A stretch of 64,000 bases of DNA, taken from Oxalobacteraceae bacterium AB_14. Its GTDB lineage: Bacteria; Pseudomonadota; Gammaproteobacteria; Burkholderiales; Burkholderiaceae_D. Positions within the stretch are counted from its first letter, which is position 1; every line of letters starts with the position of its first letter. The translations under genes were made by a program, and so were the position numbers. The notes beneath the pieces are model-generated. The model was not told the DNA's origin. It saw only the letters and a list, made by a program, of their open reading frames with translations, and searched no databases. This document shows positions 36,204-45,707 of this stretch, piece by piece. The stretch lies in contig KB906725.1 of NCBI GenBank assembly GCA_000381565.1, positions 873,785 through 937,784 on the forward strand. Reading direction: 5' to 3'.

Positions 36204-38603
36204 ATGACCAATTTCATCGTTAAAAAAGTAGCCGTGCTGGGCGCCGGCGTGATGGGCGCGCAAATCGCCGCTCATTGCGTCAACGCCAAAGTGCCAGTCG
36301 TACTGTTCGACCTGCCTGCAAAAGAAGGTCCGAAGAACGGCATCGTGCTGCGCGCCATCGAGAACCTGAAGAAGCTGTCGCCTGCGCCACTGGGCAACAA
36401 GGACCACGCCGCGCTGATCGAAGTGGCGAACTACGAGGACGACCTGGCCAAGCTGGCCGAGTGCGACCTGATCATCGAAGCCATCGCCGAGCGCATGGAC
36501 TGGAAGCACGACCTGTACAAGAAGGTCGCTCCGCACATCGCCGCCAACGCGATCTTCGCCTCGAACACCTCGGGCCTGTCGATCACCAAGCTGTCCGAAG
36601 GCTTCGACGCCGACCTGAAATCGCGCTACTGCGGCGTGCACTTCTTCAACCCGCCGCGCTATATGCACCTGGTCGAAATCATCCCGACCGAGTTCACCAA
36701 GCCGGAAATTTCCGACCAGCTGGAAGGCTTCCTGACCACCACCCTGGGCAAGGGCGTGGTCCGCGCCAAGGATACGCCTAACTTCATCGCCAACCGCGTC
36801 GGCGTGTTCGGCATCCTGGCGATCGTGCACGAAGCAGAGAAATTCGGCCTGTCGGTGGACGTGGTCGATGACCTGACCGGCGCCAAGCTGGGTCGCGCCA
36901 AGTCGGGCACCTTCCGCACCGCGGACGTGGTCGGCCTGGACACCATGGGCCATGTGATCAAGACCATGCAGGACTACCTGCCGAACGATCCGTTCGCCGC
37001 CGTCTACAAGACCCCGGCCGTGCTGGCCGGCCTGGTGGAAAAAGGCGCGCTGGGCCAGAAATCCGGCGCCGGCTTCTACAAAAAAGTTGGCAAGGAAATC
37101 CAGCGCCTGGACTTCGCCACCGGTGAATACGTGGCTGGCGGCGGCAAGGCTGCCGACATCGTCGCCCGCATCCTGAAGGAAAAAGATCCGGTCAAGAAGA
37201 TGAAGGCCCTGCGCGAATCGACCAACCCACAAGGCCAGTTCCTGTGGGCGATCTTCCGCGACGCTTTCCACTACATCGCGATCCACCTGGACACCGTGGC
37301 CGACAACGCGCGCGACATCGACTTCGCCATGCGCTGGGGCTTCGGCTGGAACGTCGGCCCGTTCGAAACGTGGCAGGCCGCTGGCTGGTCGCAAGTGGCC
37401 ACCTGGGTCAAGGAAGACATCGACGCCGGCCACGCACTGTGCAACGCAGCGCTGCCAGCCTGGGTATTCGAAGGTCCGGTCGCTGAAAAAGGCGGCGTCC
37501 ACACCGCTGAAGGTTCGTGGTCCGCCGTGTCGAAATCGTTCGTGCCGCGCTCGTCGCTGGCCGTCTACGACCGCCAGGCATTCCGCGCACCGGTACTGGG
37601 TTCGGGTGCGATCGACGGCCGCACCGCCGGCACCACCGTGCACGAAGACGACGACGTGCGCCTGTGGCACTCGGGCGACGAGGTGCTGGTGATCTCGCTG
37701 AAGACCAAGATGCACGTGATCAGCCCGGGCGTGATCGCCGGCTTCCGCAAGGCACTGGCCGAAGCCGAGAAGAACTTCAAGGGTCTGGTGATCTGGAGCG
37801 CGGACGCGGCCGACGGCGGCGCGTTCTCGGCCGGCGCCGACCTGCAATCGGCACTGCCTGCGTTCATGCAGGGCGGCGCCAAAGCGGTCGACCCTATCAT
37901 CCGTGAACTGCAAGACACCTTCATGGCGATGAAATACTCGAACGTGCCGGTGGTGGCTGCCGTTGCCGGCCTGGCGCTGGGCGGCGGTTGCGAAATGGCG
38001 CTGCACGCGTCGAAGCGCGTGGCCTCGATCGAATCCTACATCGGCCTGGTGGAAGTGGGCGTCGGCCTGATCCCTGCTGGCGGCGGCTTGAAAGAAGCGG
38101 CAGTGCGCGCGTTCAAGGAAGCCAAGGGCACCGACATCCTGCAATTCCTGAAGACCGGTTTCACCAACGCCGCTACCGCCAACGTGTCGAAGTCGGCACT
38201 GGAAGCGCAGGCCATGGGCTACCTGAAAGAAGACGACGTGATCGTGTTCAACCCATACGAGCTGCTGCACGTGGCCAAGGTTGAAGCGCGTGCCATGTTC
38301 GACATGGGCTATCGTCCGCCGTTGAAGACCCCTGTGCAGGTCACCGGCCGTTACGGCTGGGGCACCATCAAGGCCCAGCTGGTCAACATGCGCGACGGCG
38401 GCTTCATCTCCGCCCACGACTTCAAGCTGGGCGAGATGATCGCCGAGATCGTGTCGGGCGGCGATATCGACCAGGGTTCGTTCGTGAACGAGCAGTGGTT
38501 CCTGGACATGGAGCGTAAAGCCTTCCTGGAACTGCTGAACCATCCGAAGACCCAGGAACGCATCATGGGCATGATGCAGACCGGTAAACCAGTCCGCAAC
38601 TAA
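36204..38603 (+). CDS. 3-hydroxyacyl-CoA dehydrogenase/enoyl-CoA hydratase, FadN-type
   Basis: This bifunctional beta-oxidation protein of 799 aa has the domain order dehydrogenase then hydratase, as in FadN, opposite to E. coli FadB. The NAD motif VAVLGAGVMGAQIAAH is at residues 8-23, HFFNPPRYMHLVEIIPT at about 147, and the C-terminal crotonase part has FSAGADLQSALPAF and AGLALGGGCEMALH (about 590). It sits 18 bp after the acyl-CoA dehydrogenase gene. Confidence 0.93.
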   Translation: MTNFIVKKVAVLGAGVMGAQIAAHCVNAKVPVVLFDLPAKEGPKNGIVLRAIENLKKLSPAPLGNKDHAALIEVANYEDDLAKLAECDLIIEAIAERMDWKHDLYKKVAPHIAANAIFASNTSGLSITKLSEGFDADLKSRYCGVHFFNPPRYMHLVEIIPTEFTKPEISDQLEGFLTTTLGKGVVRAKDTPNFIANRVGVFGILAIVHEAEKFGLSVDVVDDLTGAKLGRAKSGTFRTADVVGLDTMGHVIKTMQDYLPNDPFAAVYKTPAVLAGLVEKGALGQKSGAGFYKKVGKEIQRLDFATGEYVAGGGKAADIVARILKEKDPVKKMKALRESTNPQGQFLWAIFRDAFHYIAIHLDTVADNARDIDFAMRWGFGWNVGPFETWQAAGWSQVATWVKEDIDAGHALCNAALPAWVFEGPVAEKGGVHTAEGSWSAVSKSFVPRSSLAVYDRQAFRAPVLGSGAIDGRTAGTTVHEDDDVRLWHSGDEVLVISLKTKMHVISPGVIAGFRKALAEAEKNFKGLVIWSADAADGGAFSAGADLQSALPAFMQGGAKAVDPIIRELQDTFMAMKYSNVPVVAAVAGLALGGGCEMALHASKRVASIESYIGLVEVGVGLIPAGGGLKEAAVRAFKEAKGTDILQFLKTGFTNAATANVSKSALEAQAMGYLKEDDVIVFNPYELLHVAKVEARAMFDMGYRPPLKTPVQVTGRYGWGTIKAQLVNMRDGGFISAHDFKLGEMIAEIVSGGDIDQGSFVNEQWFLDMERKAFLELLNHPKTQERIMGMMQTGKPVRN

Positions 38604-38621
38604 TCCTAATCGAGGAACTGC

Positions 38622-39122
38622 GTGTCGATCCTGAAAATCGTATTTAGAGTTCTACTGCGCGTGAGGCCGAGCATGGTGTATGACCGTATCAAGCAACAAA
38701 TGATGGACACCTTGCCCTTCGTGCGTCTGCTGGGGATCAGGATCGACGAGATCGGCAGCGGCACTTCGAAAGTGTCGATGCCGGAGGACCCGAAGCTCAA
38801 TAACCACCTGGGCACGCAGCACGCCGGGGCCTTGTTCACGCTGGCCGAAACGGCTTCCGGTGCGGCCATGGCTGGCGGTTTCGCGGAGCTGATCCTGGGC
38901 TTGCGCCCGGTCGCCAAGGAATCGCGCATCCAGTACCAGAAAGTAGCCAAGGGCGCCACCCGCGCCGAAGGCCGCGTCCCTGGCGATCTGGCCGCGCTGA
39001 AGGCCGAGCTGAAAGAGCAGGGCAAGGTGGCGTTCCCGGTGGAGGTCGACATCTTCGACGCCGCCGGCACGCTGGCCGCACAGGTTCAAGTGGATTGGTA
39101 TTTATCCGAGAAGCGGGCGTGA
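38622..39122 (+). CDS. PaaI/DUF4442-type hotdog thioesterase
   Basis: This 166-aa hotdog-fold protein contains VSMPEDPKLNNHLGTQHAGALFTLAETASGAAM, where the N-H-x-G/HAGA helix is the thioesterase signature. It is followed by AKESRIQYQKVAKGATRAEG. The start is GTG at 38622; MVYDRIKQQMMDTLPF is a possible internal start (38673). Location inside the fad operon suggests release of free acid and CoA from acyl-CoA. Confidence 0.8.
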   Translation: MSILKIVFRVLLRVRPSMVYDRIKQQMMDTLPFVRLLGIRIDEIGSGTSKVSMPEDPKLNNHLGTQHAGALFTLAETASGAAMAGGFAELILGLRPVAKESRIQYQKVAKGATRAEGRVPGDLAALKAELKEQGKVAFPVEVDIFDAAGTLAAQVQVDWYLSEKRA

Positions 39123-39174
39123 GGTAATTAATCGTCCCGCTAAGTCTTCGATCAAAAATTTTCGAAAGAACAAA

Positions 39175-40371
39175 ATGAGCAAACAAATTCAAGACGCATA
39201 CATCGTCTCTGCCACCCGCACCCCGATCGGCAAGGCGCCGCGCGGCATGTTCAACAAGACCCGCCCGGACGACCTGCTGGTGCGCGTGCTGCAATCGGCC
39301 CTGGCGCAAGCGCCTGGCCTGGACCCGGCGCTGATCACCGACGCCATCATCGGCTGCTCGTTCCCGGAAGCGGAACAGGGCTTCAACATCGCCCGTCAAG
39401 CGGTGCTGCTGGCCGGCCTGCCTAAGACCATCGGCGGCGTCACCGTCAACCGCTACTGCGCATCGGGCATCACCGCGCTGGCCATGGCCGCCGACCGCAT
39501 CCGCGTTGGCGAAGCCGATGCGATGATCGCCGGCGGCGTGGAGTCGATGTCGATGGTGCCGATGATGGGCCACCACCCATCGATGAACCTGAACATGTTC
39601 ACCGACGAGAACGTCGGCATGGCCTACGGCATGGGCCTGACCGCTGAAAAAGTGGCGACCCAATGGAAAATCTCGCGCGAAGCGCAGGACGCGTTCGCCG
39701 TTGAATCGCACCGCCGCGCCATCGCCGCGCAGCAGGCCGGCTTCTTCAAGGACGAGACCACCCCGGTCGAGATCATCACCCGTACGCCTGACCTGGCCAC
39801 CGGCGAAATCAAGATCAAGACCCGCACCGTCGACACCGACGAAGGCGCGCGCGCCGATTCGACCGTTGAATCGCTGGGCAAGCTGAAGCCTGTGTTCGCC
39901 GCCAAGGGGTCGGTCACCGCCGCCAACTCGTCGCAGATGTCCGACGGCGCCGGCGCGCTGCTGGTCGTGTCGGAGAAATTCCTGCGCGAGCACAACCTGA
40001 CCCCGCTGGCCAAGTTCTCGTCGTTCGCCGTCAAGGGCGTGCCACCGGAAATCATGGGCATCGGTCCCAAGTTCGCGATTCCCGATGCGTGCAAGGCTGC
40101 CGGCATCACCCAGGATCAGCTGGACTGGATCGAACTGAACGAAGCGTTCGCGGCACAGGCGCTGGCCGTCATCGGCGACCTGGGCCTGGATCCGGCCAAG
40201 GTCAACCCGATGGGCGGCGCGATCGCCCTGGGCCACCCGCTGGGCGCGACCGGTGCGATCCGCGCTGCGACCGTGGTGCACGCACTGCGCCGCAACAACC
40301 TGAAATACGGCATGGTCACCATGTGCGTAGGTGCAGGCATGGGTGCTGCTGGCATTATCGAACGCGTGTAA
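39175..40371 (+). CDS. Acetyl-CoA C-acyltransferase (3-ketoacyl-CoA thiolase)
   Basis: This is the last step of beta-oxidation. The 398-aa thiolase has its nucleophile cysteine in NRYCASGITALAM (about residue 97), the histidine in GGAIALGHPLGATGA (about residue 353) and the second cysteine in MCVGAGMGAAGI (about residue 384). It is co-directional with the FadN-type gene and is followed by a strong terminator. Confidence 0.95.
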   Translation: MSKQIQDAYIVSATRTPIGKAPRGMFNKTRPDDLLVRVLQSALAQAPGLDPALITDAIIGCSFPEAEQGFNIARQAVLLAGLPKTIGGVTVNRYCASGITALAMAADRIRVGEADAMIAGGVESMSMVPMMGHHPSMNLNMFTDENVGMAYGMGLTAEKVATQWKISREAQDAFAVESHRRAIAAQQAGFFKDETTPVEIITRTPDLATGEIKIKTRTVDTDEGARADSTVESLGKLKPVFAAKGSVTAANSSQMSDGAGALLVVSEKFLREHNLTPLAKFSSFAVKGVPPEIMGIGPKFAIPDACKAAGITQDQLDWIELNEAFAAQALAVIGDLGLDPAKVNPMGGAIALGHPLGATGAIRAATVVHALRRNNLKYGMVTMCVGAGMGAAGIIERV

Positions 40372-40392
40372 GCTAAGCACGGAATCATAAAG

Positions 40393-40425
40393 AAGGGCGC
40401 TGCGGTTCAACCACGGCGCCCTTTA
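40393..40425 (+). terminator. Rho-independent terminator after the thiolase gene
   Basis: A perfect 8-bp stem (AAGGGCGC / GCGCCCTT) closes a 15-nt loop and ends in a short T run. It separates the thiolase gene from the next hydratase gene. Confidence 0.7.
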
Positions 40426-40441
40426 ATCATTTGGAGATCAC

Positions 40442-41221
40442 ATGGATATTTTGAGCAGCAAGACCAACGGCGTGCTGACGCTGGAATTCAACCGCCCGGA
40501 ACGCAAGAACGCGATCACCTCGGCGATGTACCAGAGCATGGCCGACGCCATCAACGAAGCGGAGCAGGACGCCGCCGTGCGCGCCATCCTGATCGTCGGC
40601 AAGCCGGAGATATTCACCGCCGGCAACGACCTGGAAGACTTCATGAAGACCGCGCGTCCGGCCGACGGTTCGGGCATTGAAGAGCGTTCGGTCTACAAGT
40701 TCATGATGGCGCTGAGCGGTTCGACCAAGCCGGTGGTGGCGGCGGTGGCCGGCGCGGCGGTCGGCATCGGCACCACGCTGCTGATGCATTGCGACCTGGT
40801 CTACGCGGCCGACAACGCCAAGTTCTCGATGCCGTTCGTGCAGCTGGGCCTGTGCCCCGAGTTCGCATCGAGCATCCTGCTGACGCAGATCGCCGGCTAC
40901 CCGCGCGCCGCCGAGAAGCTGATGCTGGGCGAAGCCTTCCTGGCGCAGGAAGCGCTGGAGATGGGCCTGGTCTCGAAGATCGTCCCGGCCGCCGAGTTGC
41001 GCGCCTTCGCCGAAGGCCAGGCCGCCAAGCTGGTCGCCTTGCCAGCCAGTTCGATCCGCGCCACCAAGCAGCTGATGAAGGCCGCCCGCAAGGGCCCGGT
41101 GACGGAAGCCATCGCCGCCGAAAACAAATTCTTCGGCGCCATGCTGGCCGCACCGGAAGCCAAGGAAGCGTTCACCGCCTTCTTTGAGAAGCGCAAGCCG
41201 GACTTCACCAAGTTCAAGTGA
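40442..41221 (+). CDS. Enoyl-CoA hydratase/isomerase
   Basis: This 259-aa crotonase has LTLEFNRPERKNAITSAMYQ, the oxyanion segment FTAGNDLEDFMKTARP and the second motif AAVAGAAVGIGTTLLMHCDLVY. ND instead of AD in the first motif and the later KFSMPFVQLGLCPEF without a second catalytic acid suggest an isomerase-like or specialised hydratase. TTGGAGATCAC is its ribosome-binding site. An IS begins 10 bp after its stop but does not interrupt it. Confidence 0.9.
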   Translation: MDILSSKTNGVLTLEFNRPERKNAITSAMYQSMADAINEAEQDAAVRAILIVGKPEIFTAGNDLEDFMKTARPADGSGIEERSVYKFMMALSGSTKPVVAAVAGAAVGIGTTLLMHCDLVYAADNAKFSMPFVQLGLCPEFASSILLTQIAGYPRAAEKLMLGEAFLAQEALEMGLVSKIVPAAELRAFAEGQAAKLVALPASSIRATKQLMKAARKGPVTEAIAAENKFFGAMLAAPEAKEAFTAFFEKRKPDFTKFK

Positions 41222-41231
41222 ACTGAGTTCT

Positions 41232-41247
41232 CCCGAGTTCGACAGTT
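41232..41247 (+). repeat. Left inverted repeat of the IS1634-like element
   Basis: CCCGAGTTCGACAGTT matches the right end (43147-43162) over 16 of 16 bases in opposite orientation. Confidence 0.85.
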
Positions 41248-41402
41248 TGCGGCCAATTTTCGCGTTTTTTCTGAGCTGCACGCCATATAGATCAAGCACT
41301 TACATCCGTTTTTCCTTCGATTTTGAAAAATTCGTGTAATGGCACGTTTTTCAAAATTCGCTGGTTGTTGACATTCTAGTTGCATGCAAATAGAGTAACG
41401 GC

Positions 41403-43097
41403 ATGTTCATCAAAGTGACCACATCCGGACCGCGCCGCTACGTTCAGCTGGTCGAAGCGTATCGCGACGACAATGGGCGCCCCAAACAGCGTACCGTTGC
41501 GACCTTGGGCCGACTCGATCAGCTCAACACTGAGCTTGAGTCGGTGATTTCCGGCTTGCTGCGCGTGACTGGAAAAACGCGACCGGAGGCGCCGCCGGCG
41601 CCGTCGCTGACGTTCGAGTCGGCGCGCGATTATGGCGATGTCTGGGCGCTGACCGAACTGTGGAATTCGCTCGGCTTCGATCGTCTGCGCCAGGTCTTCC
41701 GGAAAACCCGGCACACCATCGATATCGAGGCGCTGATCCGGCTGATGGTGCTGAACCGGTTGTGCGATCCTGACTCGAAGCTGGGCATGTTGCGGTGGGT
41801 CGAAACTGTCACTTTGCCCGGTATCATGGCGGAAAAAATCGAGCACCATCAACTGCTGCGGGCGATGGACGCGATGGTCGAATACCAGGAGGAAGTCGAC
41901 CAGGTGCTGGCCGGTTTGCTGCGTCCGATGGTCGATCAGGATCTGGCGGTGGTGTTCTACGACATGACCACGATCCGGGCTGACGGGCTGTCGCAGCAGG
42001 ACGACGACGTGCGCAAATTCGGCATGTCGAAGGAAGGCCTGATCGCGCGCCAGGTCATGCTTGGCGTGGTGCAGACGGCCGATGGCTTGCCTCTGTATCA
42101 CGAGGTGTTTGACGGCAACATCGCTGAAGTGACGACCATCAAACCGATCATCGAAAAGATTGTGCGGCGCTTCCCGGTCAAGCGCGTCATCGCCGTGGCC
42201 GAACGTGGCCTGCTCTCGACCGACAACCTGGCGGACTTACAAGCGATCACCCTGCCGGGCGGCGGCACGCTCGAATTCATTCTGGCCGTGCCGGGGCGCC
42301 GCTACGGCGATTTCGTGGAGTTGCTGGCGCCCTTCCATGCAGCGCAATGCGCCGATGCGAAGCAAGAGGTCCTGGGTGAGACCAAGTGGGACAAACTGCG
42401 TCTGATCATCGCGCACGACCCGGACGTGGACAAGGCCGCCGGCGCCAAGCGCGATCTGCTCATCGAGTCGCTTGAGCAGAAGGCTGCTCAATGGGCGGTC
42501 AAACTCGACGGACAGGATATGGGCAAAAGCAAGCGTGGCCGCAAGCTGTCGGACGGCGGCGCCCGCGCCCGGTTCTATCACGAAGTATGCGAGGCGCATC
42601 TGGCGCGCATCGTCCGGATTGACCTCAAAAGCGAGCTGTTCACATACACCATCGACGAGCGCGCGCTAACGCATGCGCGCCTGATGGATGGCAAGCTTCT
42701 GCTGGTCACCAACACCGCTGATCTGACGCCGGAAGAAGTGGTTAAACGGTATAAATCATTAGCCGATATCGAGCGCGGCTTCCGCGTGCTCAAATCCGAA
42801 ATCGAGATCGGCCCGATCTATCATCGACTGCCTGAACGCATCCGCGCCCACGCAGCGATCTGCTTCATGGCCCTGATCCTGTATCGCGTCATGCGCACCC
42901 GCTTGCACGCCAGCGACACCGCGCTCTCGCCCGAGCGCGCCCTGACGAAACTGCGCCGAATTCAGCATCATCGCGTCACGCTGAATGGCACCGAGTCGGT
43001 CACCGGAATTTCAAAACTCGACAAGGAACAGATAGACATTCTCTCGGCCCTGACGATTAAAAAACCGACCCTTGAGACCCAATTAACTCTCCTGTAG
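41403..43097 (+). CDS. IS1634-like family transposase
   Basis: The 564-aa transposase has the IS4-group/IS1634 layout. The first catalytic Asp is in VVFYDMTTIRADG (about residue 186), with RQVMLGVVQTADGLPLYHEVFDGN following. The expected second acidic site reads VAERGLLSTDN (about 262), where relatives usually have VADRG. The C-terminal IERGFRVLKSEIEIGPIYHR carries the glutamate. The gene is full length with no frameshift. The Asp-to-Glu change could reduce activity. Base composition resembles the host. Confidence 0.85.
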   Translation: MFIKVTTSGPRRYVQLVEAYRDDNGRPKQRTVATLGRLDQLNTELESVISGLLRVTGKTRPEAPPAPSLTFESARDYGDVWALTELWNSLGFDRLRQVFRKTRHTIDIEALIRLMVLNRLCDPDSKLGMLRWVETVTLPGIMAEKIEHHQLLRAMDAMVEYQEEVDQVLAGLLRPMVDQDLAVVFYDMTTIRADGLSQQDDDVRKFGMSKEGLIARQVMLGVVQTADGLPLYHEVFDGNIAEVTTIKPIIEKIVRRFPVKRVIAVAERGLLSTDNLADLQAITLPGGGTLEFILAVPGRRYGDFVELLAPFHAAQCADAKQEVLGETKWDKLRLIIAHDPDVDKAAGAKRDLLIESLEQKAAQWAVKLDGQDMGKSKRGRKLSDGGARARFYHEVCEAHLARIVRIDLKSELFTYTIDERALTHARLMDGKLLLVTNTADLTPEEVVKRYKSLADIERGFRVLKSEIEIGPIYHRLPERIRAHAAICFMALILYRVMRTRLHASDTALSPERALTKLRRIQHHRVTLNGTESVTGISKLDKEQIDILSALTIKKPTLETQLTLL

Positions 43098-43146
43098 TGG
43101 CATTTTTTAACCATCGCTACTATATAAATCAACAACTTACGCGCTC

Positions 43147-43162
43147 AACTGTCGAACTCGGG
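43147..43162 (-). repeat. Right inverted repeat of the IS1634-like element
   Basis: This is the reverse complement of the left end. The invading repeat supplies the last residues (PRVRQLSA and stop) of the interrupted transposase reading frame. Confidence 0.85.
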
Positions 43163-44178
43163 GGTGGTGGAACATGGCGTCGAGCTGCGCCGCTAACTGG
43201 CCCAACGGTCGGATCTTCGGCAGATCCTGCTGGTAGCGCGCCAGCGGCGTCAGCCCGGCCAGGCCCTCGTGCGGCGTGCGGTGGTAGATACCTTCGAGCC
43301 AGGCCCACAGGCGCGCGTTCAGGTCGGCCAGGTCGCCGATGCGGGCGGCGTCGAGTTCGCTCAGGAACTGGTCGCGCACGGTGCGATGCCAGCGCTCGAT
43401 CTTGCCTTTGCCGGCCGGCTGGTACGGGCGGCAGTAAATGACGTGGATCTCCAGCCGCGCGCACAGCGCCTGCAGTGTGCCGGCCTTGTAGGCGGCGCCG
43501 TTGTCGACCACCAGCTTGATCGGCCGGCCACGCTTGAGCAGCGCCTGCTTGAGCACCCCCTCGATGTCGAGCGCCGTCTCGCCCAGGCAGAAGGCGCTAT
43601 GCGTTACCAGGCGCGAGGCGTCGTCGAACAGCGATACCAGATAGACCTTGCGCGGCTTGCCGTCGACGATGACGCGCGGCCCGTGCATGACGTCGCCGTA
43701 CCAGATCGCGCCGGCCGACTCGGCCACGAAGCTGCGCTTCTCCTCGGGCTGACTCGACGAACCACTCATGCGCGCTATACCGTGGCCAGCCAGCAGGCGG
43801 TGGATCGCCGAGCGCGACAGGCTGTCCCTGGCCGCTTCGCCGCTCGTTTGCAGCAGTTGGCGGATCTGGCGGATCGATCTGCGCGGGTTGTCGCGTTTGG
43901 CTGCGACGATGGCTTCCTGGAGGGCGGGCGCGATCTTGGAGCGGCCGCGGTCTATCCTCGTTTTCGGCGCCAGGCCGTCGATGCCCTCGCGCCGGCACTT
44001 GTAGAGCCAGCTTTCGATGGTCTTCTCGCCGGGTGCGGCGCGAGTTGGGGATCGCGTATTGGCGCTGGGCCAGTTCGCGCAGGGTGCGCTGCAGTTCGCC
44101 GCGTTCGAGGCGCTCGCGGCTGACCAGCGGCCCCAGCACGGATAGGCGGAACAAGGCGGTCGGATCGATCTGTTTCAT
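43163..44178 (-). pseudogene. TnsB/IS481-like DDE transposase, frameshifted and 3'-truncated
   Basis: Reading starts at 44178 (MKQIDPTALFRLSVLGPLVS). It shifts frame near 44040 (after AQRQYAIPNSRRT; the correct continuation GEKTIESW lies in the next frame). It then runs through an integrase core with D in IWYGDVMHGP, D in KLVVDNGAAY and E in GKGKIERWHRT, a D-35-E spacing. The C-terminal domain is cut at MFHH by the IS end. Relatives recalled from Burkholderiales have about 100 more residues and travel with an ATPase gene, which is absent here. It is non-functional as it stands. Confidence 0.82.
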
Positions 44179-44306
44179 GGGTGCTCCTGTTGAGTTCGGG
44201 AGCTTTCATGGAAACCGATATCGGCTACCGGCGGCAGTGGGCAAAGTGTGTGGGTTGGGTAATTTGCGTGGCGGAACCTGTCTCCTGGTGGTTTCGGGTC
44301 AGCGTT

Positions 44307-44843
44307 TCATGGGACGGATATTTCCCGATCTGCCCATGCCATCGCATCGGCCAGCGACATCGCGACCATGCAAGCCGTCCAGAAGCGGGGACCCTCGCCA
44401 CCGCGCCCCAGTTCTGGGAAGCGGCTGCGCAGGACGAAGGAAAGTGTCGACGTGCAGGCGTGCATCCAGTCGCGCCAGCGGCGCGCAGTGTGGTGTGCGA
44501 CGCCGGCGCACATGGCCGCGCCGCGTAACGAAGCGCCGGCCAACAGGTCCAGCAGAACCCGCTGCTGTTTGGCCCACGGGTGCCAGCGACGCGGCGCGAT
44601 GCACAGCGGCAAACGCGAACAGGTACGTCCGCATGGGCTGCAGCAAAAGCGTGTCACCCGGACCGGATTGAGCGAGGCGGCGGCAGCACCATCGCGGTCC
44701 GGTTTGCGCTCGTAAAAGCCGTGCAGCCAGAGACCGGCCATACCGCAATGCGGGCAAGCGAACGGCCGATAGACTTCCGGCGCACGCGCCATTTGATCGA
44801 TATGTTGGGGTAACGAAGGATTTACAGATAGAATTCGATGCAT
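44307..44843 (-). CDS. Zinc-ribbon accessory protein of the decayed transposon
   Basis: The 178-aa protein starts MHRILSVNPSLPQHIDQMARAP and has an N-terminal zinc ribbon (FACPHCGMAGLWLHG and RFCCSPCGRTC). A helical DNA-binding-like part follows (RVLLDLLAGASLRGAAMCAGVAHHTARRWRDWM). Similar proteins (recalled) lie upstream of DDE transposase genes of the kind that follows here. Start 44843 is preferred over the longer frame to 44930. Its catalytic role, if any, is unknown. Confidence 0.65.
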   Translation of the reverse strand: MHRILSVNPSLPQHIDQMARAPEVYRPFACPHCGMAGLWLHGFYERKPDRDGAAAASLNPVRVTRFCCSPCGRTCSRLPLCIAPRRWHPWAKQQRVLLDLLAGASLRGAAMCAGVAHHTARRWRDWMHACTSTLSFVLRSRFPELGRGGEGPRFWTACMVAMSLADAMAWADREISVP

Positions 44844-45077
44844 AGGCCGGTCCCGATGGTATGTGTTTTGTGTGAGAACTAACACGATATCAGAGGAGTA
44901 CTGGCCTATCTTTTTTACGCTACATCCCATGCTGTCATGGGTGCGCGTTCAATGGTCGCCCTGGAAAAACGTGGGAATTGGCGCACTGGTGACCCTCGGA
45001 TTTCAAAGGACGTAACACCACGGTCGGCCACAATGTCGGGTCGGCGCGATCCGTCACGGCGGCGCTGCGACGGCCAG

Positions 45078-45707
45078 TCATATCGATTCCCTCAGCAATT
45101 CGATCGCCGGCCCCAACGGCCGATCACGCAATGACTTCGCCTTGATGCGCCCTCTGTGCAGCAACAGGAATACCGCGGTGCGGACAAGCACGGTGTCATA
45201 TGGCTGAAAGTCGCGTTCAAGTTGCCCCAGCGTTGGCGCGGTCGATGTCGCCCGCTCGACATCGAGCAACAACCTTTCGCTGACAAAGCGCTCATTCGAC
45301 GCAAGGTAGGGCAGGATGCGCATCCAGTTCTCGATCCAGATGCTGTGGGCGGCAAGATTTTGGACGTGCACATATCGCACACCGATATCGTCGTCGGGAC
45401 TCAGGACCCCAGCCCGGGCCGGTTGTGGCGTGGGCGTAACGATCCAGCACATTTCGCGTCGCCCAGCCCTCACCCAAAAGTCGAGCAGTTGCCGGCTGTT
45501 GTCATGACGCCAGTACGCTGGGCGCTCGCAATAACGAACCACCCGGGGATTACTTTCGAGGAGCGCCCAAAGCCGAACATGGAACGGGTCGAAGAGCGTC
45601 ACTCGGCGCTTGAGCTTGGGGGCGAAAAACTCAAAGCGCGACGCGCCTTTGGGCCGCTCGCTATCGATCGGATGCGTGAAGCGTGAGTGTGAAATACCAG
45701 GCGCCAT
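45078..45707 (-). CDS. TnsA-like endonuclease N-terminal domain protein
   Basis: The 209-aa protein has a TnsA-N-type core: RRVTLFDPFHVRLWALLESNPRVVRYCERPAYW then LLDFWVRAGRREMCWIV. The pattern of a glutamate, the NPxVxxYxERP strand and the DFxV strand fits TnsA. The usual ExK after the DFxV strand is not seen (CWIVTP), so cleavage activity is doubtful. It is co-directional with the zinc-ribbon and transposase genes. Together they look like a heteromeric (TnsA/TnsB-type) transposon remnant lacking its ATPase gene. Confidence 0.6.
   Translation of the reverse strand: MAPGISHSRFTHPIDSERPKGASRFEFFAPKLKRRVTLFDPFHVRLWALLESNPRVVRYCERPAYWRHDNSRQLLDFWVRAGRREMCWIVTPTPQPARAGVLSPDDDIGVRYVHVQNLAAHSIWIENWMRILPYLASNERFVSERLLLDVERATSTAPTLGQLERDFQPYDTVLVRTAVFLLLHRGRIKAKSLRDRPLGPAIELLRESI

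Larger units (their letters stand above)
41232..43162 (+). mobile_element. IS1634-like insertion sequence
   Basis: The 1931-bp element is bounded by perfect 16-bp inverted repeats (CCCGAGTTCGACAGTT) and carries one transposase gene. No target-site duplication is visible (left flank GAGTTCT, right flank GGTGGTG). The right end lies inside another transposase gene whose missing 3' part is not on the left side. This indicates a deletion or recombination next to the element. Family is named from protein resemblance only. Confidence 0.8.

Noticed and set aside
34356..38543. 1395-codon antisense open frame over the fad operon
   Set aside because: Same GC-skew artefact; the sense strand encodes two well-conserved beta-oxidation proteins across the whole span.
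44185..44200. Third copy of the IS inverted repeat (CTGTTGAGTTCGGGAG) before the DDE transposase start
   Set aside because: It matches the IS end at only 13 of 16 positions and does not bound an element with either IS end. It may be chance or the end of the older transposon.
44931..45077. Possible additional transposon gene in the gap after the zinc-ribbon gene
   Set aside because: Only short open frames with no start signal or family resemblance are present.
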